Source: an uncultured Oleispira sp.
GTDB taxonomy: Bacteria; Pseudomonadota; Gammaproteobacteria; Pseudomonadales; Oceanobacteraceae
Assembly (NCBI GenBank): GCA_913061415.1
Contig: CAJXUD010000003.1
Location: 124,001 to 188,000, forward strand
Direction of reading: 5' to 3'
Length of the DNA: 64,000 bases
Made by a program: the position numbers and the translations under genes. Shown here in pieces: positions 34,319 to 44,020 of this stretch. The stretch's first letter is position 1. Each line of letters starts with the position of its first letter. Under the pieces are notes generated by a model. The model had not been told where the DNA came from. It did no database searches and worked only from the letters and a program-made list of their open reading frames with translations.

Positions 34319-36309
34319 TTTTTGAAGAACTGATTATTCATAACTTTGGCATCTATAAAGGTCGTCATCAGATAGACCTCAGCCCAAAGTCAGAGAAAAA
34401 ACCGATCATTCTATTTGGCGGTTTAAATGGTGGCGGCAAAACGACTTTCCTAGATGCGCTTCAGCTGACATTGTATGGAAAGTTTGCACAATGCTCTAAC
34501 AGAGGCACATTGAGCTATCACGACTACCTGCGTGAAACGATTAATCGCCATATAAAAGAAACAGAAGGCACCTCACTAGAGCTAAAATTTTCAACCTACA
34601 TTGATGGCGAGAAAAACACCTACCAGGTCAAACGATTCTGGCGCTCTGCAGGGAAAACCATAAAAGAACAGATGGAAGTCATTCACAATGACGTTCTCGA
34701 CACAGTAATGACAGAGCAATGGTACGAGTACGTTAACGAATTTATACCTTTAAGTATCTCAGGGCTATTTTTCTTTGATGGTGAAAAGATAGAAGCCCTT
34801 GCCGACCCAGAAGGATCTGCCAATTTAATTAAAACAGGCATTACATCACTATTAGGTTTGGATATTGTTGATAAATTAGGCACTGATTTATCAGCTCTAT
34901 TGCGCGTAGGATTGAGCAAAGACAAGAAAAAAGACATCAACTCAAAGGGTACAAAGACAAAAGATACAGCTGCCGACATAGAGGCTCAAGAAGAACTGTT
35001 TTCAAAACTCATGGAAGATAGAGAAAATCTATTACAAAAAATCGGCAATACAGCCACACAGATTGATAGCCTATCTAGCACAATCAAACACATTAAAAGC
35101 CAATATAGACAAGCTGGTGGAGATCTATTTGATCAACGTGAAAGCTTGGACGCTAACCTAGAAAAAACTCAGTCAGCCTTAAAACTTAAAGAAAACGAAC
35201 TGCGTCACTTAGCAGAAGGTATTGCACCACTAAGTTTAGTAGAAGACCTACTAGGTCAAACACGATTACAGGCTGAAAATGAAGTAGAAGGTCAAGAGAC
35301 AAAACTACTGCTAGATAAACTCAAACAACGTGATGACGCCCTTCTAGCACAACTAAAATTATCAAAACTAGACACTTCTGCATTCAAACTTGTTAAGAGT
35401 CAGCTTGAAAAAGATATCAATGCACGAGAAGCACAGATACCCGAAGATTTTTATTTAGGAATTTCTCCCGATAAATTTCATGACCTTAATGAATCAGCTT
35501 TCGAAAAAGTAAAAAAAAGCAGCAGGAAACTCTGTAAAGACGCAAATGAAATTCAAGAAAAACACCTTAATATAGAGCGTCAAATCGCCTCTATACCCGA
35601 AGGAGAAATTCTAAAGTCATTACAGAATCAGCTAGCAGAGCATGAACAAGAGATCGTTCAAGAGAAGGCTAAAAATAGCATTCTTACCGATCAGCTCAAG
35701 CAAACAAACTCTCAAGTAGAGAGGTCAGAACTTCGTTTAACAAATTTGAAATTGAGCAATAACCAAAATAAATTCGATGAAGAATTTTTTAAACGAATTA
35801 ACAGTAACATTGGTAGTGTACAAAGCATTTTAACTAAGTTCCATCACGCTATGGTTAGCAAGCACATTAAACACTTAGAAGCGTTGATTTTTGAGAGCTT
35901 CGTTAGCTTAGTGCGTAAAACAGATCTTATTAAAGAAATCACGATCGAACCAGAAACTTACAAATTAACATTGCTAGACCAACAATATAAAGCGATTCAA
36001 CCGAATCGACTCAGCGCTGGCGAACGTCAAATATTAGCAATTTCCATTCTTTGGGGGCTTGCGAAAGCATCAGGTCGACCACTACCTGCGATTATCGACA
36101 CACCACTGGGTCGATTGGATTCTAAGCACCGCCAACAGCTAGTAGACAACTACTTCCCCAATGCGAGCCATCAGGTGATTTTGCTGTCAACCGACCAAGA
36201 AATTGATAAAACTTATCGTGACGACTTAAAGAAATACATAGGTCGCGAATATCACATCCAATACAACGAAGACTTACAGACGTCTACTATCACAGAAGGT
36301 TACTTTTAA
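34315..36309 (+). CDS. dndD: DndD, SMC/Rad50-like ATPase of phosphorothioation
   Basis: The 664-aa ATPase has Walker A GGLNGGGKTT at residues 35-44, a long coiled coil (about 190-540), the ABC signature LSAGERQIL and Walker B LPAIIDTPLGRLD. It is thought to open or nick DNA for the modification complex. No CxxC zinc hook is seen in the middle, unlike the related ATPase at 41832. Its stop overlaps the start of dndE (TAATG). Confidence 0.94.
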   Translation: MIFEELIIHNFGIYKGRHQIDLSPKSEKKPIILFGGLNGGGKTTFLDALQLTLYGKFAQCSNRGTLSYHDYLRETINRHIKETEGTSLELKFSTYIDGEKNTYQVKRFWRSAGKTIKEQMEVIHNDVLDTVMTEQWYEYVNEFIPLSISGLFFFDGEKIEALADPEGSANLIKTGITSLLGLDIVDKLGTDLSALLRVGLSKDKKKDINSKGTKTKDTAADIEAQEELFSKLMEDRENLLQKIGNTATQIDSLSSTIKHIKSQYRQAGGDLFDQRESLDANLEKTQSALKLKENELRHLAEGIAPLSLVEDLLGQTRLQAENEVEGQETKLLLDKLKQRDDALLAQLKLSKLDTSAFKLVKSQLEKDINAREAQIPEDFYLGISPDKFHDLNESAFEKVKKSSRKLCKDANEIQEKHLNIERQIASIPEGEILKSLQNQLAEHEQEIVQEKAKNSILTDQLKQTNSQVERSELRLTNLKLSNNQNKFDEEFFKRINSNIGSVQSILTKFHHAMVSKHIKHLEALIFESFVSLVRKTDLIKEITIEPETYKLTLLDQQYKAIQPNRLSAGERQILAISILWGLAKASGRPLPAIIDTPLGRLDSKHRQQLVDNYFPNASHQVILLSTDQEIDKTYRDDLKKYIGREYHIQYNEDLQTSTITEGYF

Positions 36310-36677
36310 TGGTTATTGATAAAGTATACGTCTCAGAAAAAGGCAAAAAACAACTTTCGCGCCTTAAAGTCAAAACAGGTATTAGCCAGTGGAACCACTT
36401 ATGTCGCTGGGCTTATTGCTTATCATTAAAAGAGCTTTCTATCCCACCGTTTGAAGATATTGTGACCGATAGCAGCATTGAAATGACCTGGCAAACTTTT
36501 GCGGGGCAGCATCATGAAGTGTATTTTTCACTATTAAAAACCCGCCTGAAGAACGACGGTATTGAAGTGAATGATGAAAACCTGAAGCTGTATTTCAAGC
36601 TTCACCTACATAGAGGAATTTCGTACTTGACTAAAAAATCAATTTCTATTGACACACTTATGTCTGAATTAATTTGA
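36309..36677 (+). CDS. dndE: DndE, small DNA-binding phosphorothioation protein
   Basis: The 122-aa protein fits DndE, which forms tetramers and binds nicked DNA. It starts with a beta-strand and helix (KVYVSEKGKKQLSRLKVKTGI), then NHLCRWAYCLSLKE and a long helical tail ending in RGISYLTKKSIS, where the glycine and surrounding residues are typical. It is the last gene of the plus-strand dnd operon and overlaps the end of the convergent unknown gene by 9 bp. Confidence 0.88.
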   Translation: MVIDKVYVSEKGKKQLSRLKVKTGISQWNHLCRWAYCLSLKELSIPPFEDIVTDSSIEMTWQTFAGQHHEVYFSLLKTRLKNDGIEVNDENLKLYFKLHLHRGISYLTKKSISIDTLMSELI

Positions 36678-37571
36678 AATATTACAATCATCCAATATTT
36701 TCGATTTCATATCTAGCAATGTCTGAAATAGTATAATTTCAATATAAAAGATGGAAAACACACTATTTTGTTTTCCATTCATCTTTTTATTTGTATTAGC
36801 CCAATTTAAAATATCTCTACTTCCTTCTAAGCCAATATATTCATAAATTGACTCTACCTCTTGACAAAATAGAGGATCATATGAATTTGGAATCGAATAA
36901 TTCCACTCATTCCTGATATTATTAGGCATTTTAAGTTTTCGCTTTTGCATATTAAATATTTCATTAAGCAAATCGAACTTTTTAACTTTTTTATCTAGTA
37001 ACTTATTTCGATTATTGAACTTTAGTACTGACGTCATATTTTTCCAGGCTAACTCATGAGGTTTTACTTTTTCTTGCCGAGAAAAAGTAATTTTAACTTC
37101 CCCACTAGATTCGAAATCAACTCCGCCTAGATAAGTACCTGATTGTAAAGTTTCTTTAAATGTAGTCTGAGATACTACCGCCCTACACTGCTCTCCACTC
37201 AAATTCAAATTATACAAACCAAAAAGTCTAGATAATTCGATCGCCGAATAGAATGAAGAATAATACGCAGTAATTAGCAACCAGGCTATAGGTATATCTT
37301 TAACTGAGTGGGAACAAATTAGTTTTCGCTGCTCTTTAATTTTATGAAGCGAATACCAATAACTAGCGGATACTATTCTTGAATATTGCTGTTCAGAAAT
37401 AGTAACCATGAATTTATCCTCTGAAAAAATATCAATTTCGAGCTTATCACCTGTAAGGATACGCTCCTTTAATATATCTCCAGGATCAGGTATATCAGAA
37501 AGTTTTTCTCTCCTAAAACCAACACAAGCAAGTCGATCCGAAACTGCATCTTTTAATAAAGTAACAGGCAT
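36669..37571 (-). CDS. Unknown 300-aa protein in the dnd island
   Basis: No family is recognised. It has a helix-rich centre with AWLLITAYYSSFYSAIELSRLFG (about residues 95-117), reminiscent of HEPN-type four-helix proteins, but the usual R-x4-6-H motif is not clear (RNEWNYS is the nearest). It follows the DGQHR-domain gene by 2 bp and is probably co-transcribed, and it converges on dndE. Its lower complexity and AT-rich coding differ from the dnd genes. A sensor or effector role is only a guess. Confidence 0.6.
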   Translation of the reverse strand: MPVTLLKDAVSDRLACVGFRREKLSDIPDPGDILKERILTGDKLEIDIFSEDKFMVTISEQQYSRIVSASYWYSLHKIKEQRKLICSHSVKDIPIAWLLITAYYSSFYSAIELSRLFGLYNLNLSGEQCRAVVSQTTFKETLQSGTYLGGVDFESSGEVKITFSRQEKVKPHELAWKNMTSVLKFNNRNKLLDKKVKKFDLLNEIFNMQKRKLKMPNNIRNEWNYSIPNSYDPLFCQEVESIYEYIGLEGSRDILNWANTNKKMNGKQNSVFSIFYIEIILFQTLLDMKSKILDDCNISN

Positions 37572-37573
37572 AA

Positions 37574-38563
37574 CTAAAAAAGCTCATCACTAACTTTACT
37601 TTTCTCAGTTATGGCATGCTTAATATCTTCAGTAAGTGACTTAATAGCAGCCTTATTAGTACCTGCATGGTTAGTCCAGTTTATTTTCTCAAGCGTAGAA
37701 AGGACATCTTCAAAATTCTCCTTTTTATATCCTCCAGAACGAGTATATGCAATCTGACAAATATCAATAAATGCGCCTAATACTGCTTGAAAAAAAGCTG
37801 CATTCGATACTTTCTTACTATCGTCAAAAATCTCCTGCAATATAGACTCTACTGCTCTCAAAAAATTAATAATTACTTTTTTCTTTTGTTTAACATCAAA
37901 GCCTTTAAATGGTGCTTTATCTAATATTGGTTTAATAGCACTTTGAAAAGCCACATGTGAAATCTTACCAGAAACACTCTTAGTTCTTGCCATTTTACCA
38001 CACAAAGGTGATAAGGGATTTTCGTCTAGCTCATCAAAAAGTGTTTTTAGCAAATACTCGTCACTTTCTTCTTCTGCAGTAAATTTCTCAAGCTCTAAGC
38101 GTAGTGTCTTTGGGACACCTATTTGATTTCCATTAATATCTAGAAAATATTGCACTTCTGTAGTTTTGTCGAGCCCATAAAAAATACAAACGGGAATTAC
38201 AACGTCAACTTCTGATTGATATGCACCATATAGCCTGTGTTGGCCATCAATAACAAGCAAACTAGATTCTTTATTAGATAAAGTTAATTCAGAAGTTTTC
38301 TCATCAAATACGGATTTTTTTTCATTTGAGCTTAGTATTAATGAGCCTGGGATAATACTTCCACCATTTAAATATTCTGAAATTCTCTTTACTCTTCCTG
38401 GTGCCAAATTTCTCTGATAACCAGTTTCATTATTTTCTTCTGCTCTAGTAACAGCCGTCATAGAGAATAGTTTCTTGACTGATATTGCTGCCAAGTAAAA
38501 TTCCTGTTCATTATTTGACACTTTTATAGCTTTAACACTAAACTTAGGTTTCTTTCTTGACAC
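37574..38563 (-). CDS. Second DGQHR-domain protein (DndB-like)
   Basis: The 329-aa protein has the DGQHR motif at residues 106-110 (LLVIDGQHRLYGAYQ), preceded by GSIIPGSLILSS and followed by FLDINGNQIGV, the usual DGQHR-family layout. It is shorter and clearly different from DndB at 31663. DGQHR proteins are found in dnd regulation and other defence islands. It begins the two-gene unit with the 300-aa protein. Possibly a regulator or DNA-end sensor; the biochemical role of this type is unknown. Confidence 0.78.
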   Translation of the reverse strand: MSRKKPKFSVKAIKVSNNEQEFYLAAISVKKLFSMTAVTRAEENNETGYQRNLAPGRVKRISEYLNGGSIIPGSLILSSNEKKSVFDEKTSELTLSNKESSLLVIDGQHRLYGAYQSEVDVVIPVCIFYGLDKTTEVQYFLDINGNQIGVPKTLRLELEKFTAEEESDEYLLKTLFDELDENPLSPLCGKMARTKSVSGKISHVAFQSAIKPILDKAPFKGFDVKQKKKVIINFLRAVESILQEIFDDSKKVSNAAFFQAVLGAFIDICQIAYTRSGGYKKENFEDVLSTLEKINWTNHAGTNKAAIKSLTEDIKHAITEKSKVSDELF

Positions 38564-38653
38564 TTCAAAGTCCTCTATATTCTTTATAAATCATATTACA
38601 TATACATAATCCAACAATATGATAACTGATATCGTTAGTTATAATTTAAAAAA

Positions 38654-41449
38654 TTATTTAAACCACATTCTAGCATCACTATCATAAATAAACTCTTGAT
38701 TTATCAACAACCCCGTAACAACATTATCGACTTCTAAACCTGTTGCATCTTCTATATTTAGTCGTATTTGAGCTAAAGACATGGGTGTAACCATAGTTTC
38801 ATATAGTTTTTTTACAGCTTGTGAATAATTCAGTCGCCTTACGTCACCACCCCATTCAGTAAGCCCTAAAAACATAGCCTTAACCAAATGAAAGCGATCG
38901 TCACGCTGTGCAAGGTTTAACAATGCATACGAAGAAGGAGCATTAACAAATAGCTGATTATCTTTCAGGAAAGCCTCTACTTCAGTTACATGAATTCCTT
39001 TCTGTTGATTTTCTAGATATTCAAACAAACTATTTAATATTATAGCGTTGCCTTCTTTAGTGCCGCCGACATCGCGGTCAACTAACCCCCAGTAATCTTT
39101 CCCTATTTGCAGCATATGCTCATTGGGCTGCAACTGCACAGTATCACCAAGACCACGAACATCCTGCAATAGCTCACGAAGCTTACTTCCTTTAAGTGGA
39201 CCGCCAGCATCTTCAAGTATTTTCACATAAGCGTCAGCCATATCAATACGATCGCCAATCTTTTGCTCTGAGTCTGCACGCGCCCAAACCATTCGATTCA
39301 AGTAAACTAATTTAACTGAATCACCTAATATAATATTCAAAATGTAATGATCAAGTTCTTCAGGTAGTGCAGGGAACTGGGCTTTTAATTGTGCAATGAT
39401 TTCATTACAGTGCCACTGCTTATTCAAAGGACCATCATATATTTTTTGAACAACAACTAAGATAATATTCTTACACATCCTTTCTGACACTGGATTAAAT
39501 CGAGCTAAACCATATATTCCACGCCCATAGAGTAACCCACCCTGGCTAGGTGCCGCACCATGTGCGCGCCTTTCATCCACAGCTTTACCCAAAATGGCTG
39601 AAGCGCGCATCGCAATTTCACTATAGTGCAAAGGCTTTTCTGCTTGCATCAGAACAGCACGTACTGCCGCTTCAGCAGTACGCCCAAAGCCGAATAATTT
39701 ATCCTCACTGGTATCACCAGAGAATTGCAACGAGTCAGCAAATTGATCCCACAATAATGACGTTAATTCTTCAGCGCCATAACCCGTCAAAAATGATTTA
39801 AAGGTCATATTAATATCTGAACGCGTCCAACTACCATCAGAGGCTTTGTCTTTTAAGCTAATACGGAACTGGCTAATGCCGGTATCCCAGTCATCTTGCT
39901 TAATTCGAGTAACAATATTCGCGCCATTAATTTTGATAATGCGTATTTCAGCTTCAGTGAATAATTCAATAATGGCCGCTAGATTTGAGTAATTACCCAT
40001 AAAACCAGAAAACCATTTATCCTCTATTTCTAACATTTCTAGGTAAAGCGGTTCATTACGCTCAATTAACATCTGGCCAATTTTGATTGCAATGCAGTCA
40101 TCCCAAAATTCGCGTTCAATAATTTGCTCTACATATTTTTTCTGTAGTTGGCGAATGCGCTCTCGCGTCACATCAAATAAAGCACCAACCTCTTCTAATG
40201 TTTTTGCATTACCGTGATAACCGGTTCGATGCTCAATAATCTCTCGGTCTCTTTCTTTTAATTGCGCAAGTGCATTTTCGAAATGTTCTTTAAGGGGTTT
40301 CGCAGAGATTTTTTCGATAACATAGTTATCGTCTTCTTCTACAACTTCTTCAGAATTTGATTCAATGGCGCCAAGCTCCATACTTACCATGGAGACTTGA
40401 TCCATCAGCACGTCTATTTCTGAGGATATAATGTCATGAATATCATTTGCAGATTTCCGGCCGAAGTTTGGCCAGCGCATCATGCTTGCTAGACTAATGC
40501 CATCTAGATCTGCCAAACAGCCAATTGACTGCAGCTTAAGTACATTCAGTATTCTGACTGTTAGCTTTAATAACGATAGGTCTACCCTTCGGATGCTCTC
40601 AGGCAATATTTTGAGGAATTCTTCCAGGTTATTACTATCAATTCGGCGATACATTACGTGATAGCGAAACATATCGATCTTATCGCGACTCCTACGCTCT
40701 AACTTATGCGCTGTTGCTAAATAATTCTTCTCGTTAGTTATTCCATACGGTATCAACTCGGTTAAGAGCTCAGGCATTTCATATTCTAAATCAACAAGCC
40801 AATCCTCGTAGTCTCTCGGGGCGTTATCTAGCGAATAAAATTTATCGTCATGGGTTTTACCGAATATAGGTTCATTACCAGAGTTACTATACTCAGTGCC
40901 CGCACTATATCGATTAAGCTCTACACCCAACACACTGACAGGCTTTTTGGCACCGAATTGATAAAGTTCCTGTTCTACAATATTTGCGTATATTTCCTCT
41001 TTATTTAGAGGTTTCTTTGTATCTTTAAGGATTGTTAATGCCGCATTAACGATAGTCATCTCGGTATTATTTGATGATATTTGAGATTGCTCAATTATCG
41101 CCATTCCACCCGGCTCTTCAGCTTGATAACCAAATCCCTCCACAACTAAGTGAATAGGCATTTTCTTATTACTAACATCTAACTCAAACACGACACTATG
41201 CGAGCAACGATAATCTAAGGGCAGTGCCCACTTAGCCGCCGAAGTTGATAATACCTGTCCTTTGTATTTCAAAACTGGAGGTATTTTCTGCACCTTTGGT
41301 CGAACAAACCCTACATGCACAAGCCCCACGACAGAGGCTTGATCACACTGATCCCATTCATCCATCAGAGTCATTAAGTCTCTATGAACGCTGATAGTAG
41401 TTGGTTCATCTTCGTGAAACTGGCAGAAGTATAATTTTATCGCAGACAT
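38654..41449 (-). CDS. 931-aa multidomain protein with HARE-HTH, alpha-CTD-like and sigma region 4-like parts
   Basis: The domains in order are as follows. A beta-rich N-terminus (1-125) is followed by a HARE-HTH-like winged helix (about 132-160, ALTILKDTKKPLNKEEIYANI). An RNA polymerase alpha-CTD-like helix-hairpin-helix segment (about 306-339, SIGCLADLDGISLASM) and a sigma-70 region 4 HTH (about 419-436, EEVGALFDVTRERIRQLQ) follow. A second HARE-HTH-like unit (about 591-625, AVLMQAEKPLHYSEIAMRA) precedes a long C-terminus with more winged-helix-like segments. It is the last gene of the five-gene operon after the SMC ATPase and its small partner. Similar proteins occur beside phosphorothioation genes. 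Its transcription-factor-like parts suggest DNA or polymerase contact; the function is not known to me. Confidence 0.7.
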   Translation of the reverse strand: MSAIKLYFCQFHEDEPTTISVHRDLMTLMDEWDQCDQASVVGLVHVGFVRPKVQKIPPVLKYKGQVLSTSAAKWALPLDYRCSHSVVFELDVSNKKMPIHLVVEGFGYQAEEPGGMAIIEQSQISSNNTEMTIVNAALTILKDTKKPLNKEEIYANIVEQELYQFGAKKPVSVLGVELNRYSAGTEYSNSGNEPIFGKTHDDKFYSLDNAPRDYEDWLVDLEYEMPELLTELIPYGITNEKNYLATAHKLERRSRDKIDMFRYHVMYRRIDSNNLEEFLKILPESIRRVDLSLLKLTVRILNVLKLQSIGCLADLDGISLASMMRWPNFGRKSANDIHDIISSEIDVLMDQVSMVSMELGAIESNSEEVVEEDDNYVIEKISAKPLKEHFENALAQLKERDREIIEHRTGYHGNAKTLEEVGALFDVTRERIRQLQKKYVEQIIEREFWDDCIAIKIGQMLIERNEPLYLEMLEIEDKWFSGFMGNYSNLAAIIELFTEAEIRIIKINGANIVTRIKQDDWDTGISQFRISLKDKASDGSWTRSDINMTFKSFLTGYGAEELTSLLWDQFADSLQFSGDTSEDKLFGFGRTAEAAVRAVLMQAEKPLHYSEIAMRASAILGKAVDERRAHGAAPSQGGLLYGRGIYGLARFNPVSERMCKNIILVVVQKIYDGPLNKQWHCNEIIAQLKAQFPALPEELDHYILNIILGDSVKLVYLNRMVWARADSEQKIGDRIDMADAYVKILEDAGGPLKGSKLRELLQDVRGLGDTVQLQPNEHMLQIGKDYWGLVDRDVGGTKEGNAIILNSLFEYLENQQKGIHVTEVEAFLKDNQLFVNAPSSYALLNLAQRDDRFHLVKAMFLGLTEWGGDVRRLNYSQAVKKLYETMVTPMSLAQIRLNIEDATGLEVDNVVTGLLINQEFIYDSDARMWFK

Positions 41450-41458
41450 GGTTATTCT

Positions 41459-41845
41459 CTAGTTAGAAAATATTTTTTCAAAAGGCAGCTGACCTGTTTT
41501 TAGATTTTCATCATAAAACTCTCTAATACCTTGCTCTGCCAAACGCTCTATATATTCATAGATTGGCATTCCTGCTGTAACTAGACCTGCACATTCAACT
41601 GCTGCATAAAGTACTCCGTCTTCATCAAGTTCACCAACCCTATAGCTTGCATTACTCTTATCCCTTAATGCAGGTGGTTTTAACCCTTTTTTGATACCTA
41701 TTGCGACGGCTAGGCGGTATAGATCAAAATTTATTAGTTTTATCCCATCTTCCCCTTTTTGGGGGTTTAGATCTGCACGAAGATCTTCAAGTTGCGCGGC
41801 GGCTTCTGCTGTTAGACCAATACGTCCTGGCTCATCCATGATCAC
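41459..41845 (-). CDS. 128-aa partner protein of the SMC ATPase, perhaps DndE-like
   Basis: The protein starts RIGLTAEAAAQLEDLRADL and has DLYRLAVAIGIKKGLKPPAL, which loosely resembles the strand-helix-helix start of DndE. The remainder (ELDEDGVLYAAVECAG) is different. It overlaps the end of the SMC-like ATPase gene by 14 bp, in the same order as dndD-dndE in the neighbouring operon. The resemblance is weak and position-based. Confidence 0.55.
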   Translation of the reverse strand: MIMDEPGRIGLTAEAAAQLEDLRADLNPQKGEDGIKLINFDLYRLAVAIGIKKGLKPPALRDKSNASYRVGELDEDGVLYAAVECAGLVTAGMPIYEYIERLAEQGIREFYDENLKTGQLPFEKIFSN

Positions 41846-43823
41846 TTACTCTTTCAATTCTTGATTCGGTTGCTGAAATTCGTTCTATTTGATAGCGAGC
41901 ACCAATTCGTTCAGCAAAATTATTCAGATCTTTCTTAGGATCTATTTCCCCTTCATGTACGAGTAAAATCACTTGGTCTGCCATTTTGGGTAAATAACCT
42001 AAAACATTGCTACGGTGCTTAGGATCTAAGCGCCCTAACGGGGTATCCATAACAATTGGACCAGATTTACGTGCTGTACGGTTTAAACCATCGATTAGCG
42101 ATAACGCCACAATCTGCTCTGCACCCGCACTTCGCTCTTTCAATACACGGTTTTCATGATCAATGATGGAAAGTCCATAATTATGATTAATCTCTAACCC
42201 TGAGTATGTTTTTTCTGTTGTAAGCTCAGCAAACGCATTTGATGCATGCTGTTGCACAGTCTCACGCAATGAGTCACGAAGCTGGACAATACCTTGAGAA
42301 AATACTTGCTCTAACTCTTGATAAAGATTTACCCGTATTGAACTTTGCTGACCTTGAGCGCCTTTATTTTTTGAAATCAATGTTGAAATTTGATCTTGCT
42401 CAGATTCATTTTTTTCAATTTTTAATTTAATACTTTCTATTGCATGAACTACACGGGATTTAAGCCCGGTTAAGCGATCCCTTTTCTCACGCTGGCGCAT
42501 AATATGATCGGTATCATATTCTTTAATTTCATCATTTAATTCTTCTAACTTAGTTTCTACTTTAATCAATTCGACCTGTTCTTTAGATTCTTTGGTTAAG
42601 GTTTGAAGAATACGCCGCCCTTCTTCAGCAGAACGTATTCTAGATAACTTATCTATCTTTTCAGTTATTCCAGTGTAATCGTCCATATTAACAGCGCTTA
42701 ATTCAGCCTGAGCTTTTAGAATCTCATATTTTTCCTTCAAGGGTTCAATTTCATTTTCTGGAATATTTTGATGACAAGTAACACACGTTGGGTCATCGAG
42801 CATTTCAGTAAGATCTTTAATTTTATTATTCAAAACAGCTGCATTATTAACTGCTTTTTTTAAATTATCTCTCTCACTTTGTAGATTCGATAATATAGGT
42901 GCAATACTGGTATTTAATACATCCTTCCAAGCCGTTTTAAGCAGCTCACGCTTTTGGTCCGCGAGGTTAACTAAGTTTCTTTCTATAACCTCAACATTAC
43001 CTTTAAGCCCCTCCAGTTGAATCTTCTTCTTTTGAACCGCCTCGGTATTTTTCAATTCATCGTCAATTATGTCTATTTGAACTTGGTTTTCATCTCTTTG
43101 AAACTTTTGTTCTTTTAAATCTTTTTCAAATGAGTCAAACTGAATACTAAGCTGCCTTTGTCGCTCAGCATAACTACTAAGCTCGTTATTATTTTTGGCA
43201 TCTTTCGCCTGGAGGGTACGCGCTTCTTTCAAGAGGGATGCTAATTCATTCCGACCATTGATCAAGGCAGGCACACCTAAAACTTGCTCAATATGCTCTT
43301 TGATTTTTTCCCCTTGCTCATCCCCTTCAATTAGCAAATTCTCATATTCTTGTAACAATTCACCATCAAACAAAAAAAATCGTGATATTTCTTCAGGTAG
43401 CACTTGGTTGATTTCATTAACAATCACATCACCCGGAACAACTACTCCATTTACTCTCAGCCCTATTTTCTCTTCAAAGTCAGAATCATTTCGCGGTGAG
43501 GATACATGGGCTTTCTTAGTAATTTGACGTCTTAATTCATAGCTTTTATTTGAGTCACTAAACTTCAAACTAATGGACATACTCCAGTCGCCCATTGCGG
43601 CAGCATCCATATTAACTAAGCTAGCTCTTGAGATTTTTCGTAGATGCCGCCCTACGGCATTACCATAGAAACCCCAGCGAATCGCATTCAGGAAGCTAGT
43701 TTTTCCGCGCATATTGTCGCCAAACAACAACATAACATTTTGCGTTTCATGCTGTGGAAAACTCACTTTCTGCTCGCCCTTATAAGGCATGAAGTTATTA
43801 ATTGTAATTTCTTGAAGCTTCAT
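41832..43823 (-). CDS. SMC/Rad50-like ATPase with CxxC zinc hook (DndD-related)
   Basis: The 663-aa ATPase has Walker A GDNMRGKTS (residues 35-43) and two long coiled-coil arms around a zinc hook CVTC (Cys347 and Cys350, context PTCVTCHQNIPENE). The ABC signature region is RSAGAEQIVALSL and Walker B is PIVMDTPLGRLDPKHR. The C-terminal end GRLDPKHRSN is very like that of DndD. The hook suggests Rad50-style dimerisation, which the modification DndD here lacks. It overlaps its neighbours on both sides (4 bp and 14 bp). Probably the motor of the restriction-like module. Confidence 0.85.
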   Translation of the reverse strand: MKLQEITINNFMPYKGEQKVSFPQHETQNVMLLFGDNMRGKTSFLNAIRWGFYGNAVGRHLRKISRASLVNMDAAAMGDWSMSISLKFSDSNKSYELRRQITKKAHVSSPRNDSDFEEKIGLRVNGVVVPGDVIVNEINQVLPEEISRFFLFDGELLQEYENLLIEGDEQGEKIKEHIEQVLGVPALINGRNELASLLKEARTLQAKDAKNNNELSSYAERQRQLSIQFDSFEKDLKEQKFQRDENQVQIDIIDDELKNTEAVQKKKIQLEGLKGNVEVIERNLVNLADQKRELLKTAWKDVLNTSIAPILSNLQSERDNLKKAVNNAAVLNNKIKDLTEMLDDPTCVTCHQNIPENEIEPLKEKYEILKAQAELSAVNMDDYTGITEKIDKLSRIRSAEEGRRILQTLTKESKEQVELIKVETKLEELNDEIKEYDTDHIMRQREKRDRLTGLKSRVVHAIESIKLKIEKNESEQDQISTLISKNKGAQGQQSSIRVNLYQELEQVFSQGIVQLRDSLRETVQQHASNAFAELTTEKTYSGLEINHNYGLSIIDHENRVLKERSAGAEQIVALSLIDGLNRTARKSGPIVMDTPLGRLDPKHRSNVLGYLPKMADQVILLVHEGEIDPKKDLNNFAERIGARYQIERISATESRIERVSDHG

Positions 43824-44020
43824 ATTAAATTCTCACCGACTCTCTCTAATACTTGCTCTTCAACCAAGGCTTTCATTTTTTTTAGTGTATCTCTATCTTT
43901 ATCATACTGATGATCGCTTTGAATCTTATAACAACCTTCAATCAGGTCTGTTTCAACTGCTAAATTCAATTTATCTCTTACAGCTTTTAATACACTTAAT
44001 GGATCACTTTGATTATTCAT
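43820..44020 (-). CDS. 66-aa conserved-position small protein
   Basis: The short acidic protein (SVLKAVRDKLNLAVETDLIE, then KKMKALVEEQVLERVGENLI) overlaps the helicase gene by 8 bp and the ATPase gene by 4 bp, so it is translated with them. It is probably all helical. No domain is recognised. Tight coupling is the main evidence that it is a real gene. Confidence 0.65.
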   Translation of the reverse strand: MNNQSDPLSVLKAVRDKLNLAVETDLIEGCYKIQSDHQYDKDRDTLKKMKALVEEQVLERVGENLI

